Below the pieces are notes generated by a model. It was given only the letters and a program-made list of their open reading frames with translations. It was not told the DNA's origin and did not search any database. A program made the translations under genes and the position numbers. Of a DNA stretch of 64,000 nucleotides, positions 42,344 to 51,468 are shown one piece after another. The stretch spans positions 81,236 to 145,235 of the forward strand of contig NZ_JBEWYP010000009.1 in the NCBI RefSeq assembly GCF_040566555.1. Direction: 5' to 3'. Numbering within the stretch: the stretch's first letter is position 1; every line of letters starts with the position of its first letter. Origin of the DNA: Sediminicola sp040566555 (lineage in GTDB: Bacteria; Bacteroidota; Bacteroidia; Flavobacteriales; Flavobacteriaceae).

Positions 42344-44035
42344 CTATTCTTGTAATTCCACCATTAAGGAGTCATCTACCTTGGAAACTTTGGCCAAGCC
42401 GTGTTTGCCCAAAGATTTTATCCCTTTGTCCCAAGCTTTATTGCTTAATCCAGAAGCTTCTTTTAAGGTTTCCAAAGACATGTTTTTTTCCTTTTTAAGG
42501 ACATCATAAATGATTTTCTCATTTTCAGATAGTTCTATTGGCTTTTTCTCCGGACGCATTTGTGGGAAGAACAATACTTCCTGTATGGATGCATTGTTGG
42601 TCATCAACATCACCAAACGATCTATCCCAATGCCTATACCACTGGTAGGCGGCATTCCGTATTCTAATGCCCTTAGGAAATCTTGGTCAATGAACATGGC
42701 CTCATCATCCCCTTTGGCTGAAAGTTGTAATTGCTCTTCAAAGCGTTCCCGTTGATCAATAGGGTCATTGAGCTCTGAATAGGCATTTGCCAATTCTTTC
42801 CCATTTACCATCAATTCAAAACGCTCCGTAAGTGCCGGATTATCCCTGTGCGCTTTACAAAGTGGACTCATTTCCTTAGGGTAATCTGTAATGAAGGTAG
42901 GTTGGATATAGAAATGCTCACATTTCTCGCCAAATATTTCATCGATCAGTTTGCCTACGCCCATGGTTTCATCCACATCTAGGCCCAATTTTTTTGCAAC
43001 AGCCCTCAATTCCACTTCATCCATACCTGCAACATCGTGCCCTGTATGAATTTTTATGGCTTCTAAAATAGGAACCCTAGGATAAGGGGCTTTAAATTCT
43101 ATTTCGTTTTTGCCAACCGTTATTTTGGAAGTTCCATTGGCATCCAAGGCTACTTTTTCCAACAATTGCTCCGTGGTATCCATCATCCAATTGTAATCCT
43201 TGTAGGCTACATAGAGTTCCATTACTGTAAATTCAGGATTATGGGTACGGTCCATCCCCTCGTTCCTAAAATCTTTTGCAAATTCATATACACCATCAAA
43301 GCCACCGACGATTAGTCTTTTTAAATACAACTCATTTGCAATCCTCAAATAAAGGGGCATGTTCAGTGCATTGTGGTGGGTAATGAAGGGCCTTGCAGCC
43401 GCTCCTCCTGGAATAGGCTGAAGAATTGGTGTTTCAACCTCTAAATATTCCCTATCGTTAAAGAATTGACGGATGCTATTTGTTATTTTGGTTCGCTTGA
43501 TAAATGTTTCTTTTACTGCGGGATTAACCACAAGATCCACATAACGCTGGCGGTACCTTAATTCAGGATCATTGAATTCATCATAGACCTTTCCTTCGGC
43601 ATTTACTTTGGGTAGTGGCAAGGGCCTTAACGCCTTGCTCAAGATGGTGAAATCTTTAACCATGACAGTTTTTTCACCTACCTGTGTTGTGAACAGCTCG
43701 CCTTCTACGCCAACAAAGTCGCCGATATCCAACAGCTTTTTATAAACGTCGTTATATTTTATTTTGTCTTCGCCTGGGCAGATTTCATCCCTGTTGAAAT
43801 AGACCTGGATCCTACCTTTGCTGTCCTGTAATTCTGCAAAAGAGGCCTTTCCCTGTATCCTTCTGGACATGAGTCGGCCTGCGATAACAACTTTTTTACC
43901 TTCCTTATAGTCCTTTTTAATGCTGTTTGATGTAGCATCCACTGGATATAATGCCGCTGGGTATGGATCGATGCCCATAGCCCTTAATTTGGCCAATTTT
44001 TCCCTTCTGATTACTTCTTGCTCCGAAAGTTGCAT
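42344..44035 (-). CDS. lysS: Lysyl-tRNA synthetase, class II, with C-terminal winged-helix-like extension
   Basis: A 563-residue enzyme charging tRNA-Lys. Anticodon-binding OB domain about 55-150 (VVIAGRLMSRRIQGKASF), catalytic motif 2 FRNEGMDRTHNPEFT and motif 3 GIGIGIDRLVM. The usual bacterial enzyme ends soon after LFFPQMRPE (about 500). Here about 65 more residues follow: ELSENEKIIYDVLKKEKN, then a helix-turn-helix-like EASGLSNKAWDKGIKSLGKH and a short strand. This tail is known to me from flavobacterial lysS but its role is not established. A TTG-N20-TATATTTGC promoter lies just upstream. Confidence 0.96.
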   Translation of the reverse strand: MQLSEQEVIRREKLAKLRAMGIDPYPAALYPVDATSNSIKKDYKEGKKVVIAGRLMSRRIQGKASFAELQDSKGRIQVYFNRDEICPGEDKIKYNDVYKKLLDIGDFVGVEGELFTTQVGEKTVMVKDFTILSKALRPLPLPKVNAEGKVYDEFNDPELRYRQRYVDLVVNPAVKETFIKRTKITNSIRQFFNDREYLEVETPILQPIPGGAAARPFITHHNALNMPLYLRIANELYLKRLIVGGFDGVYEFAKDFRNEGMDRTHNPEFTVMELYVAYKDYNWMMDTTEQLLEKVALDANGTSKITVGKNEIEFKAPYPRVPILEAIKIHTGHDVAGMDEVELRAVAKKLGLDVDETMGVGKLIDEIFGEKCEHFYIQPTFITDYPKEMSPLCKAHRDNPALTERFELMVNGKELANAYSELNDPIDQRERFEEQLQLSAKGDDEAMFIDQDFLRALEYGMPPTSGIGIGIDRLVMLMTNNASIQEVLFFPQMRPEKKPIELSENEKIIYDVLKKEKNMSLETLKEASGLSNKAWDKGIKSLGKHGLAKVSKVDDSLMVELQE

Positions 44036-44053
44036 AAAATCTTGATTAAGGCT

Positions 44054-44086
44054 GCAAATATAGGTACTCTAGGCAAATCTATCAAT
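44054..44086 (-). promoter_or_regulatory. lysS promoter
   Basis: Minus strand: ATTG (44086-44083), 20-base spacer, TATATTTGC (44062-44054). It matches the Bacteroidota sigma-A consensus and ends 18 bases ahead of the lysS start. Confidence 0.75.
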
Positions 44087-44189
44087 TGATTAAATAGGTA
44101 TTGTTCGGGGGAGATTATGTTTTCTATGGGAATGTAACAAATTATAGAATTTATCGTCTTATAGGTACATCAATCAAAACAATCAAAAA

Positions 44190-44348
44190 ATGAGTTTTTG
44201 GAGAGTGCTTTTGGCCATCCTTTTTCCGCCATTATCCGTTATCGGGAAAGGCTGTGGATCCTTAATTATTGTATTTCTTTTGACCCTTTGCGGATGGGTC
44301 CCGGGAGTTATTGCGGCTCTTGTCATCCTAAATAACCCAAATAATTAG
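44190..44348 (+). CDS. YqaE/Pmp3-family small membrane protein
   Basis: A 52-residue gene (ATG 44190, TAG 44346-44348). The protein MSFWRVLLAILFPPLSVIGK has the LAxLFPPLxV block, then GCGSLIIVFLLTLCGW, VPGVIAALVIL, giving two transmembrane helices and the short polar loop typical of the YqaE/Pmp3 (UPF0057) family. Yeast Pmp3 affects membrane potential under salt stress; the bacterial role is unclear. Missed by length cut-offs. It lies between lysS and lipB on the lipB strand, 60 bases ahead of it. Confidence 0.92.
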   Translation: MSFWRVLLAILFPPLSVIGKGCGSLIIVFLLTLCGWVPGVIAALVILNNPNN

Positions 44349-44408
44349 TTACTTTGCATACATAGACTGAAAAATTCCAAATTTGGTTTTTTTTGTGTAC
44401 GATGAAGT

Positions 44409-45128
44409 ATGAATAAAACAGTAAAGCTACAGGATTTAGGGCTTAAGGATTATAAGGAGACTTGGGATTACCAAGAGGAATTGTTTAAGACTACGTTGGA
44501 TATTAAAATTAAAAACAGGAGGGAAGGTGCTTCATTGGATACCCCTAACCATTTTTTAATGGTAGAGCATCCCCATGTTTTTACGCTGGGTAAAAGTGGG
44601 GATATGGAAAACCTTTTGGTAGACCAAAAACAATTGGACAAGAAAGGCGCTAGTTTTTATAAGATTAATAGAGGAGGGGATATTACCTATCATGGTCCGG
44701 GGCAAATTGTAGGGTATCCTATTTTGGATTTGGATAATTTCTTTACTGATATACACAAATACCTGAGGCTGTTGGAGGAAATGGTGATCCTGACCATGGC
44801 AGAATACGGATTGAAGGGAGAGAGATCAAAAGGAGAAACTGGTGTTTGGTTGGATGTAGGTACCCCTTTTGCCCGTAAGATCTGCGCTATGGGTGTCCGT
44901 GCCAGTCGCTGGGTAACCATGCATGGTTTTGCACTGAACGTCAACGCCGATTTGGGTTATTTTGATCTGATGATCCCATGTGGGATCAAAGGTAAGGCTG
45001 TAACTTCCTTGAATGTGGAATTGGGCAGGAGAGAAGTGCCCATGGAAGAGGTGAGGAAAAAATTGATCGCCCATTTTGAGGCCTTGTTCGAAGCAGAATG
45101 CATTAGAGTTAGGCCTGACTATAAGTAA
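44409..45128 (+). CDS. lipB: Octanoyl-(acyl-carrier-protein):protein N-octanoyltransferase
   Basis: A 239-residue LipB. It moves the octanoyl group from ACP to lipoyl domains, the first step of lipoate synthesis. Marks: RGGDITYHGPGQIVGYP (residues 88-104), K157 in ARKICAMGVRASRW and the catalytic C191 in MIPCGIKGKAVTS, both conserved. Length is slightly above average, at the N-terminus. No lipA lies nearby. It is convergent with the DUF3108-like gene with a 13-base gap. Confidence 0.96.
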   Translation: MNKTVKLQDLGLKDYKETWDYQEELFKTTLDIKIKNRREGASLDTPNHFLMVEHPHVFTLGKSGDMENLLVDQKQLDKKGASFYKINRGGDITYHGPGQIVGYPILDLDNFFTDIHKYLRLLEEMVILTMAEYGLKGERSKGETGVWLDVGTPFARKICAMGVRASRWVTMHGFALNVNADLGYFDLMIPCGIKGKAVTSLNVELGRREVPMEEVRKKLIAHFEALFEAECIRVRPDYK

Positions 45129-45141
45129 TATGATTAGGCCA

Positions 45142-45831
45142 TTAATTTGAATAGTCGGTAAGGACCATTCTATTCATTAGATTCCCGCCTTTATCATAGG
45201 TTTCCTGTTTGATCATCCCTATACCTTCGGCCAGCCATAATCTAGATGGAAAGGTTTGTTGCATCATTTTTTTGGTCACCCGTTCACCATAAATAACATA
45301 ACAGTCAAAACTGCCTGCAGGAGTAGTAGTAGCATCTTTTTTTTCTACACTTCTATTGATCAAATCTATCTGAAAGTTCATTTTTGTGCCACCCACATCC
45401 ATAGTCATGGTAACACTTGCATCCTCTAGTTTTTGCCCAATACTCAGATCATTGGGAAGTACTATATCGCTTCCCGAGATATCCATTTTCTTGCCTTTAT
45501 ACTGTTTCAGAGTTTCGCTTGAAATCATGGATTCGTAGTCTATTTCAACTACATTGTCAATGCAGTTGATATTATAGTCTGAAGAAAGGTATTCCTTGCC
45601 TTTAGTATCCTTATAGGTAATTTTCATCCATGCTTCTGTATCCTTATCCCTGTGGGATACATTATGGACCTTATAATGAATAGAGCCTTCTTTGTTGCCG
45701 TTCTTGCCGTAATTGTCATATTGAAAATCAGCTCCTTCCTGCAAGTTATAATATTTGCTACAACCTTCTTGAGCAGTTGTTGGTATGGATATAATAATGA
45801 GACAAAATAGTAATGCGATTTTTAAATTCAT
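45142..45831 (-). CDS. DUF3108-like (TapB-type) secreted protein
   Basis: A 229-residue protein with signal peptide MNLKIALLFCLIIISI to TTAQ. The start at 45829-45831 is chosen; an ATG three codons earlier is also possible. The mature chain starts EGCSKYYNLQEGADFQYDNYG and ends LWLAEGIGMIKQETYDKGGN, the DUF3108-like barrel pattern with TTPAGSFDCYVIYGE between. It is a paralogue of the gene at 45883-46560 (same order of blocks: C-YY-L-G, VPN-LPNDL, TTPAG-FDC, WLAE-GM-KQE-Y). Role unknown; secreted or periplasmic. Third gene of an operon headed by an OmpA protein. Confidence 0.8.
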   Translation of the reverse strand: MNLKIALLFCLIIISIPTTAQEGCSKYYNLQEGADFQYDNYGKNGNKEGSIHYKVHNVSHRDKDTEAWMKITYKDTKGKEYLSSDYNINCIDNVVEIDYESMISSETLKQYKGKKMDISGSDIVLPNDLSIGQKLEDASVTMTMDVGGTKMNFQIDLINRSVEKKDATTTPAGSFDCYVIYGERVTKKMMQQTFPSRLWLAEGIGMIKQETYDKGGNLMNRMVLTDYSN

Positions 45832-45882
45832 AATTTCCATTTTTAGGGCAGATAGAACAAGGGTAATCAGAATGACCAAATT

Positions 45883-46560
45883 TTACTGATTAAATGCGGT
45901 CAAAATACTGCCTCCGATCATCTTTCCTTTTTTATTGTAATTTTCTTGCTTTACCATGCCAACATTTTCGGCCAACCACTGTTTTGCGCTACCGCTTATC
46001 TTGACTCCCATTTTTGACTCATGATCCCAAGAGACTACAATACAATCATAGGTGCCAGCAGGGGTGGTGACGCTTTCTATTCCGTCTACCTTGCGGTTGA
46101 AAACATCTACGGTCATTTTCATAGTTATAGGTTTCATTTTTATGGTCATCAACATATTGGCATCCGGGAGGGAGGTTCCTGGTTTCAGGTTATTTGGTAA
46201 CATAAGGTCCGTTCCTGTAATGTCTACTTCCATATCCTGATACTGTTCCATAGTGCCCGGGGCGGCAAGGGAACTAAAATCAATGGAGACCCCATCATCA
46301 GTGCAGCGCACCTTATATTCGGACTCAGCTATCAGTTTATCCTTATCTGAATGCATTGTATAGGACATGGTAGCTGAATTTTCGGTGGCCTCCTTAACCA
46401 CATAATCTATAGTCCCTGTGTTTTTGTCCTTATCATCATACATTGTCAATTGAAAAGTGGTTCCTTTCTTTAAAGGATAATAGGTGCTACAATCTGTTTG
46501 GGCCTGAGATCCCCATACATAGGAGAGGACCAATAATAAGGTGGTGAAATACGTTTTCAT
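45883..46560 (-). CDS. DUF3108-like (TapB-type) secreted protein, paralogue
   Basis: A 225-residue protein with signal peptide (MKTYFTTLLLVLSYVWGSQA) and the mature blocks QTDCSTYYPLKKGTTFQL, LMLPNNLKPGTSLPDANM, VTTPAGTYDCIVVSW and QWLAENVGMVKQENYNKKGK. It matches the downstream gene block for block, so the pair arose by tandem duplication. It lies 4 bases after the OmpA gene and 51 bases before its paralogue, and should be co-expressed with both. Confidence 0.8.
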   Translation of the reverse strand: MKTYFTTLLLVLSYVWGSQAQTDCSTYYPLKKGTTFQLTMYDDKDKNTGTIDYVVKEATENSATMSYTMHSDKDKLIAESEYKVRCTDDGVSIDFSSLAAPGTMEQYQDMEVDITGTDLMLPNNLKPGTSLPDANMLMTIKMKPITMKMTVDVFNRKVDGIESVTTPAGTYDCIVVSWDHESKMGVKISGSAKQWLAENVGMVKQENYNKKGKMIGGSILTAFNQ

Positions 46561-46564
46561 AGTT

Positions 46565-47908
46565 TTATATTTTTATAAATTCAACCCTTCTATTTTGGGC
46601 CTTGCCTTCTGTAGTTGAATTATCCCCAACTGGTTCGGCCTCACCCTTCCCTTCGGTGGTCAACCTTGATCCTTCAATTCCATAAACTTCTACCAGGGCA
46701 TTCTTGACTGCTTGCGCCCGGTCTTTTGACAATTGTAGGTTTGCCCCTGCATCCCCATCAGCATCGGTATGCCCTATAATATTTAACTTCATAGCGCCCT
46801 CTTGTATTAAAACCTGTGAAATTTGACGTATGATGCCCAAGGATTGCGGTTTGATTAAGTCAGAACCAGTGTCAAAAAGAATTCCGGTCGTCGATACTTT
46901 TCCATCGGAAATAAGTTGTCTTCTTAGATCCAACCCTCCTTCTGCCACTTTTAAATTGGTAATGAACAGGCGCTCTTCCCCATCTTTGAAGTTGTTCATG
47001 TGAAATTTTAAGGTAGTAAGAACAGCACCTTCTGGAACAATTCTTGGAATATCAATGTGTTTTTCTTCATTGACCCACAGTCTAAAACGTTTTTTGTTTA
47101 CTGCAATGGAAACATGTGGACGCTGTAATACTTCCTCCCTAAGGTCGGCTCTTACCACGCTATATATTTCTCGTTTGTTGTTGATGTGGTTAGACATCGT
47201 TATTCCTACAGCCGCATATTGACAAAATGGCAATTGGGCATGCACAAAATTGGCCCCATCCTTAAATTTATCGTCATCGCTTAGAGCTATACGCATGGTA
47301 GCCGTTGAAGACGTTTTATTGCTTAATCCCACGGCCATCACATCAAATTCTATAGTATATTCTTCCGGTAACTTTGGTACATCAGGTATGTAGTATATGT
47401 TATAACCGGGAAGCAATTCCATCCATTTTTCAGGAGAATCATTCATGGTTACTACTTCACCGCCCCCATTAGTATTCCACTTAGAGGGAAAATCGCCAAC
47501 AAAATCCTTTGTGAAATCATCGTAAAATATGATTTGATCACCAGGCACATAATCAAATTTGCTGTAAACAGCAATGCCACCCGAACCGCTAATACCGGCT
47601 TCTCCTGTTTGACCATTGTTATTGGGGTTACTGCCTCCATTTCTCGTTTCTTGCCCTCCAACAATTGTAGGTAAAGGTTCTTGTGGTGATGGCTTCTCAC
47701 CCTTTTTGCCGGGTTCTAAAATACTGTCCAACACTTCATCTGTCTTCTCTTGTGTTTCCCTATCTACACGTCTTTCAACAGTACGCTCCGCGGCTTTTTC
47801 AGCTCTTTTTTTTAGTTTCTTAAGAATCTGGGAATGGGCATCGGTAGAAAATGCCAACATCAATAATAGGGTCATAAGGACCTTTGCTATGTAGCTGTTT
47901 GTTTTCAT
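46565..47908 (-). CDS. OmpA-family outer-membrane protein
   Basis: A 447-residue protein with signal peptide (1-26, ending AHSQ). A coiled, Lys/Arg/Glu-rich stretch follows (about 27-80), a low-complexity Gly/Asn linker (about 85-108), a jelly-roll-like middle domain, and a C-terminal OmpA domain from about 335: FDTGSDLIKPQSLGIIRQ, MKLNIIGHTDADGDA, NLQLSKDRAQAVKNAL, and QNRRVEF. The domain ties the outer membrane to murein through diaminopimelate. First gene of a three-gene operon with the DUF3108-like pair. Confidence 0.9.
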   Translation of the reverse strand: MKTNSYIAKVLMTLLLMLAFSTDAHSQILKKLKKRAEKAAERTVERRVDRETQEKTDEVLDSILEPGKKGEKPSPQEPLPTIVGGQETRNGGSNPNNNGQTGEAGISGSGGIAVYSKFDYVPGDQIIFYDDFTKDFVGDFPSKWNTNGGGEVVTMNDSPEKWMELLPGYNIYYIPDVPKLPEEYTIEFDVMAVGLSNKTSSTATMRIALSDDDKFKDGANFVHAQLPFCQYAAVGITMSNHINNKREIYSVVRADLREEVLQRPHVSIAVNKKRFRLWVNEEKHIDIPRIVPEGAVLTTLKFHMNNFKDGEERLFITNLKVAEGGLDLRRQLISDGKVSTTGILFDTGSDLIKPQSLGIIRQISQVLIQEGAMKLNIIGHTDADGDAGANLQLSKDRAQAVKNALVEVYGIEGSRLTTEGKGEAEPVGDNSTTEGKAQNRRVEFIKI

Positions 47909-48083
47909 TATTCCTCAATCTTTATGGTCTGGACAATCTTTAAAATGGTCGTTTACAGGAATCTCTTGGTTTTATATAAGTAGAGACCTGAAAGGGGAGA
48001 CTTTGGAAAATAGATCATTTTTTGCCTTTGGGAGAAGAAATAAGGCACTTAACAAATGTGATATATTCACTTACCTTAAGATA

Positions 48084-48110
48084 CAAAAAAATCCCCATAG
48101 TTTGGGGATT
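48084..48110 (-). terminator. Terminator of the 820-residue lipoprotein gene
   Basis: AATCCCCA and TGGGGATT with a 5-base loop; on the minus strand a run of seven T follows. It lies 49 bases behind that gene's stop codon. Confidence 0.85.
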
Positions 48111-48158
48111 CTTGTATTATTGGGAATGTAAATTGTAAAGTTGGTAGCCTGATCAATA

Positions 48159-50618
48159 TCAATATATCTTATACACAATCAATGAGTTATCCATGTCTTT
48201 GGCCACCACTTCTATTTTTTTGTCACTGTCCATATCACTTAGATCAATAACAGAGGTTCCAAATACCGGGAAGTTGGAGATGGTCTGTCCTTGGCTATCA
48301 AAAAGATATATTTTCTGATTTTGGATATCGGAGACACTTACATACATTTTATCATTGATAAAAAATATTTTAGGTCTGGAATATACACTGAGGTCCAATT
48401 CTATTTCCTTGTCGTTAATCTTTAGGACATTGTCGTTCATTAAGGCCAAGTGCCTGCTACTGGCATCCATACCGTGCTCCTTGGCAAGGTTTAAATTAGT
48501 CTTTCCTATATTGCCCTTATCGTCAATTTGAAAAAGGATTCCCTTTTTATCGGTGACGGAAAATTTATCATTGTATAGATGTACCCCATTGGCGGAAAAA
48601 TCAATTTTTTCTGAAACCTTAATGCGTTCATCGCCAACTCGGTTTAGTATTTTCAATGTACCATCAGCCAATTGAAATACGAGATAGTCTTTATTTCCTA
48701 TACGAAAATGTTGGGGTACGTCTATAATAGACTGTCCGGCATTATTGTATTTAAAGCCTTTTACATCCTTCATTTTATTATCGTACATAAAAACTTTCTC
48801 TCCTTGGGTGATTACAAACCGATAATCTTTTCTGCCATCATAGTCAAAAATGGCCAAGGGATTTAGGTTGCCATCTTGGTAGGTTTTATTGAAAGGGGGA
48901 ACCTCATTGCCATTTCTATCCAAGATCAAGAACTGATTGTTGGTGGTAAAGGCCAATTGTAATCTTCCATTTTTATAGATGTCTACCTGTTGGATTTTCC
49001 CTTGAACCTTGCCATTAAGTGCTTTTTTCCATAGCACCTTTCCTTCGTTGGAGATAAGGTAAAGATTGTTTTCACTGTCCTGTACAACAATCTCCTTCTT
49101 TTTGGTCCTATAGTCGGTTACAAACTGTGGGGTAGTGGCTATAGGTTGATCTAATTGAATGGTAAATAAGGGTGAAGTGCTGTTTGATCTATCCTCCTTT
49201 TCAATTTTCTGAATTACGGTATTGATATGATAAAATTCCTCATCGGCAACCAATTGGGCGGCAAATAAGTACTTTGAGAGTGTATTGGGCTTAAAATCGT
49301 TAAAAAGGCTACTGGAAAACTCTTCCTTTAATATATTGGAGATACCATCAGCATTGGATATGAACAAAATATTTGATTCGTCCGCCAAGACATCATTCGC
49401 GGTGGCATATAAGTTGGTGTTGTTGAAAGTAGTGCCGTTTTTATAATTACTTATAATGGTTTGCAACGTTTCAATTTCAGAAGAAAAAACAAAGGCATTA
49501 TCCAAAATAGTGCAATAATTTGCTTTGAATTTTTTTACCAGAGGATTGAAAAATTCATTTAAGAAATTAGTTTCATTCAGTTCCAAGATCTCGGTACCCT
49601 GATATTCGCTATTGCCCTTTTTTCGCTCCTCTAAAAATTTTATGATTTTTTCGGCTCCAAAAGTGTTTAGAATAACGGCTTTTTTTCCATTTAAATAGAT
49701 GTTGCCCACCTCCTCAACTGTATTAAATAAAGTGTCCATTGGGATTGACTTGTCTAGATACCGTTGTTGGTTTTTTGCAAAAGTTCCATAATCATCAAAT
49801 GTGTAGGAGATTATTGCTTCTGATGTAAGAGGTGCAAAAGATGGGATGGCATTGGTGCGAGCTCCCGTATTTTTAAATAAGTTGGTAAAGTGCTTTAAGG
49901 AGTCAGTGGCCATACTGATTCCTGTAAAGTTAAGATGATCCTGGGCAAAATCGAAATCTAGGTTGATCCAATCAGAAAAGCTGGAAATCTTATAGCTGGA
50001 ATTTTCTTTGAGTATAGCGCTGGAAAGGGAATTGCCATTTCTGGTGTTCAGAAAAAGAGTGGCCGACTTCTTGGAATTGGATATTTTATATAGCTCCTTT
50101 AAACGCAAATTTGTTGTTGGTTCCATGGTATTACGGATGCTATTTTCCAATAATACCTGTGATGAACTGATGATGGCTGTTTGGTCAATAATGGTGCTAA
50201 AAAAAGAAGACCCCTCAACGTTATATTTTTTGATGCTGTTATTTTCGTAGGTAAACGTTTCTTCAGAAATATTTTTAGTGCCCTCTAAATTATAGAGTCC
50301 TTCTGCTGTAGTAACTATAAAAAGGTATTCAAAGTTTTCTTTTCCCAATTCGGTGAATACCAAAAGACTTTCCGATTTGGGATCCAGGTATTGAATATTT
50401 TTTATGGATTCATAAACTTTGGTGTAAATGGTGTTGGACTTTATAAGGGATAAAAATTCATTGTTTTTCAATTCACTTTTCAGCCCGGACAGATTATTGA
50501 TCTTAATAACCAAGGATGCGTCTTTGGGCACAAAATCAAGTAAGGTGGTTGAGGTGTTTTTCTTTTCGGTACAATTAAAAAAGAGTAGTGCTATGATCAA
50601 TAATATCCTATAGTTCAT
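48159..50618 (-). CDS. Large lipoprotein with PQQ-like propeller region
   Basis: An 819-residue lipoprotein from ATG 50616-50618 (lipobox FFNC, C15). An in-frame ATG 13 codons upstream would overlap the end of rnhB. The N-terminal 450 residues contain DFVPKDASLVIKINNLSGL and repeated long helices, a pattern like DUF3352-type surface proteins. From about 470 onward, short blade-like repeats (NNLYLISNEGKVLWKKAL, GRLQLAFTTNNQFLILDRNG, GTLKILNRVGD, GILFQIDDKG) look like a PQQ-type beta-propeller. Role unknown; it may act at the cell surface. It follows rnhB by 28 bases, so the two may share a transcript. Confidence 0.8.
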   Translation of the reverse strand: MNYRILLIIALLFFNCTEKKNTSTTLLDFVPKDASLVIKINNLSGLKSELKNNEFLSLIKSNTIYTKVYESIKNIQYLDPKSESLLVFTELGKENFEYLFIVTTAEGLYNLEGTKNISEETFTYENNSIKKYNVEGSSFFSTIIDQTAIISSSQVLLENSIRNTMEPTTNLRLKELYKISNSKKSATLFLNTRNGNSLSSAILKENSSYKISSFSDWINLDFDFAQDHLNFTGISMATDSLKHFTNLFKNTGARTNAIPSFAPLTSEAIISYTFDDYGTFAKNQQRYLDKSIPMDTLFNTVEEVGNIYLNGKKAVILNTFGAEKIIKFLEERKKGNSEYQGTEILELNETNFLNEFFNPLVKKFKANYCTILDNAFVFSSEIETLQTIISNYKNGTTFNNTNLYATANDVLADESNILFISNADGISNILKEEFSSSLFNDFKPNTLSKYLFAAQLVADEEFYHINTVIQKIEKEDRSNSTSPLFTIQLDQPIATTPQFVTDYRTKKKEIVVQDSENNLYLISNEGKVLWKKALNGKVQGKIQQVDIYKNGRLQLAFTTNNQFLILDRNGNEVPPFNKTYQDGNLNPLAIFDYDGRKDYRFVITQGEKVFMYDNKMKDVKGFKYNNAGQSIIDVPQHFRIGNKDYLVFQLADGTLKILNRVGDERIKVSEKIDFSANGVHLYNDKFSVTDKKGILFQIDDKGNIGKTNLNLAKEHGMDASSRHLALMNDNVLKINDKEIELDLSVYSRPKIFFINDKMYVSVSDIQNQKIYLFDSQGQTISNFPVFGTSVIDLSDMDSDKKIEVVAKDMDNSLIVYKIY

Positions 50619-50646
50619 ATGGATGCTTTTCAGCAAATTTATAATT

Positions 50647-51237
50647 TTAAACTTCAAGTTTCAGTTGTTCTGGCAATTGTCTGAAACTTTTCCTGTGGTA
50701 TTTTGTGATCCCATATTTTCTAATGGCTTCTCGATGTTCTTTTGTGGGGTACCCTTTGTTTTTGATCCAATTGTACATAGGGAATTCTTCGTGTAGCTGT
50801 TCCATATAAGCATCCCTATGTGTTTTGGCAAGCACGGATGCTGCGGCTATACTGGCATATTTACTGTCACCTTTTACAATACATTCATAAGGCACCTTAT
50901 TGAATGGTTTAAATCTGTTCCCATCTACCATAATGCAAGTTGGTAGTTTTGTCAATTGTAAAATGGACTTGTGCATGGCCAAAATAGCTGCGTTCAGGAT
51001 GTTTATTTTATCAATTTCCCGAGGGGATATATGAAAAACCCCAAAAGTGATGGATTCCTGCTCTAAAATAGGCCGTAATATGTCCCGTCTTTTTTCGGTG
51101 ACCATTTTGGAATCATTGAGGTCTTTGTGATAAAAATCTTCCGGCAAGATGATGGCTGCGGCTGTCACTGGTCCCGCAAGGCATCCTCGACCTGCTTCAT
51201 CCGTTCCTGCCTCATGATATAAGCTCCTAATTAACAT
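50647..51237 (-). CDS. rnhB: Ribonuclease HII
   Basis: A 196-residue enzyme that cuts the RNA strand at RNA-DNA junctions. Motif GTDEAGRGCLAGPVTAAA holds the first catalytic Asp and Glu; MVDGNRF, SIAAASVLAKTHRD and the GYPTKEH block follow. Length is normal. It is upstream of the large lipoprotein gene on the same strand, and diverges from the SusC gene across a 231-base spacer. Confidence 0.96.
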   Translation of the reverse strand: MLIRSLYHEAGTDEAGRGCLAGPVTAAAIILPEDFYHKDLNDSKMVTEKRRDILRPILEQESITFGVFHISPREIDKINILNAAILAMHKSILQLTKLPTCIMVDGNRFKPFNKVPYECIVKGDSKYASIAAASVLAKTHRDAYMEQLHEEFPMYNWIKNKGYPTKEHREAIRKYGITKYHRKSFRQLPEQLKLEV

Positions 51238-51468
51238 TGATTTTTCTAAAGATTTACTGTATTAGCATTAATGTTTATTTAAAATAAAGAATAACTAAAC
51301 AAAGCTTGTTAAAATTATAGATAATTGACAAAAAACGTCTTTTTGTATTATATAATTTACAAATATTCTATTTTTTTTAACATATCCTCTATTGTGGGAG
51401 TACATTATTTTGGATTATTAGTATTTAATTGGGATTTTTACCGCTGACTAATTCAAAAATACAATTAA

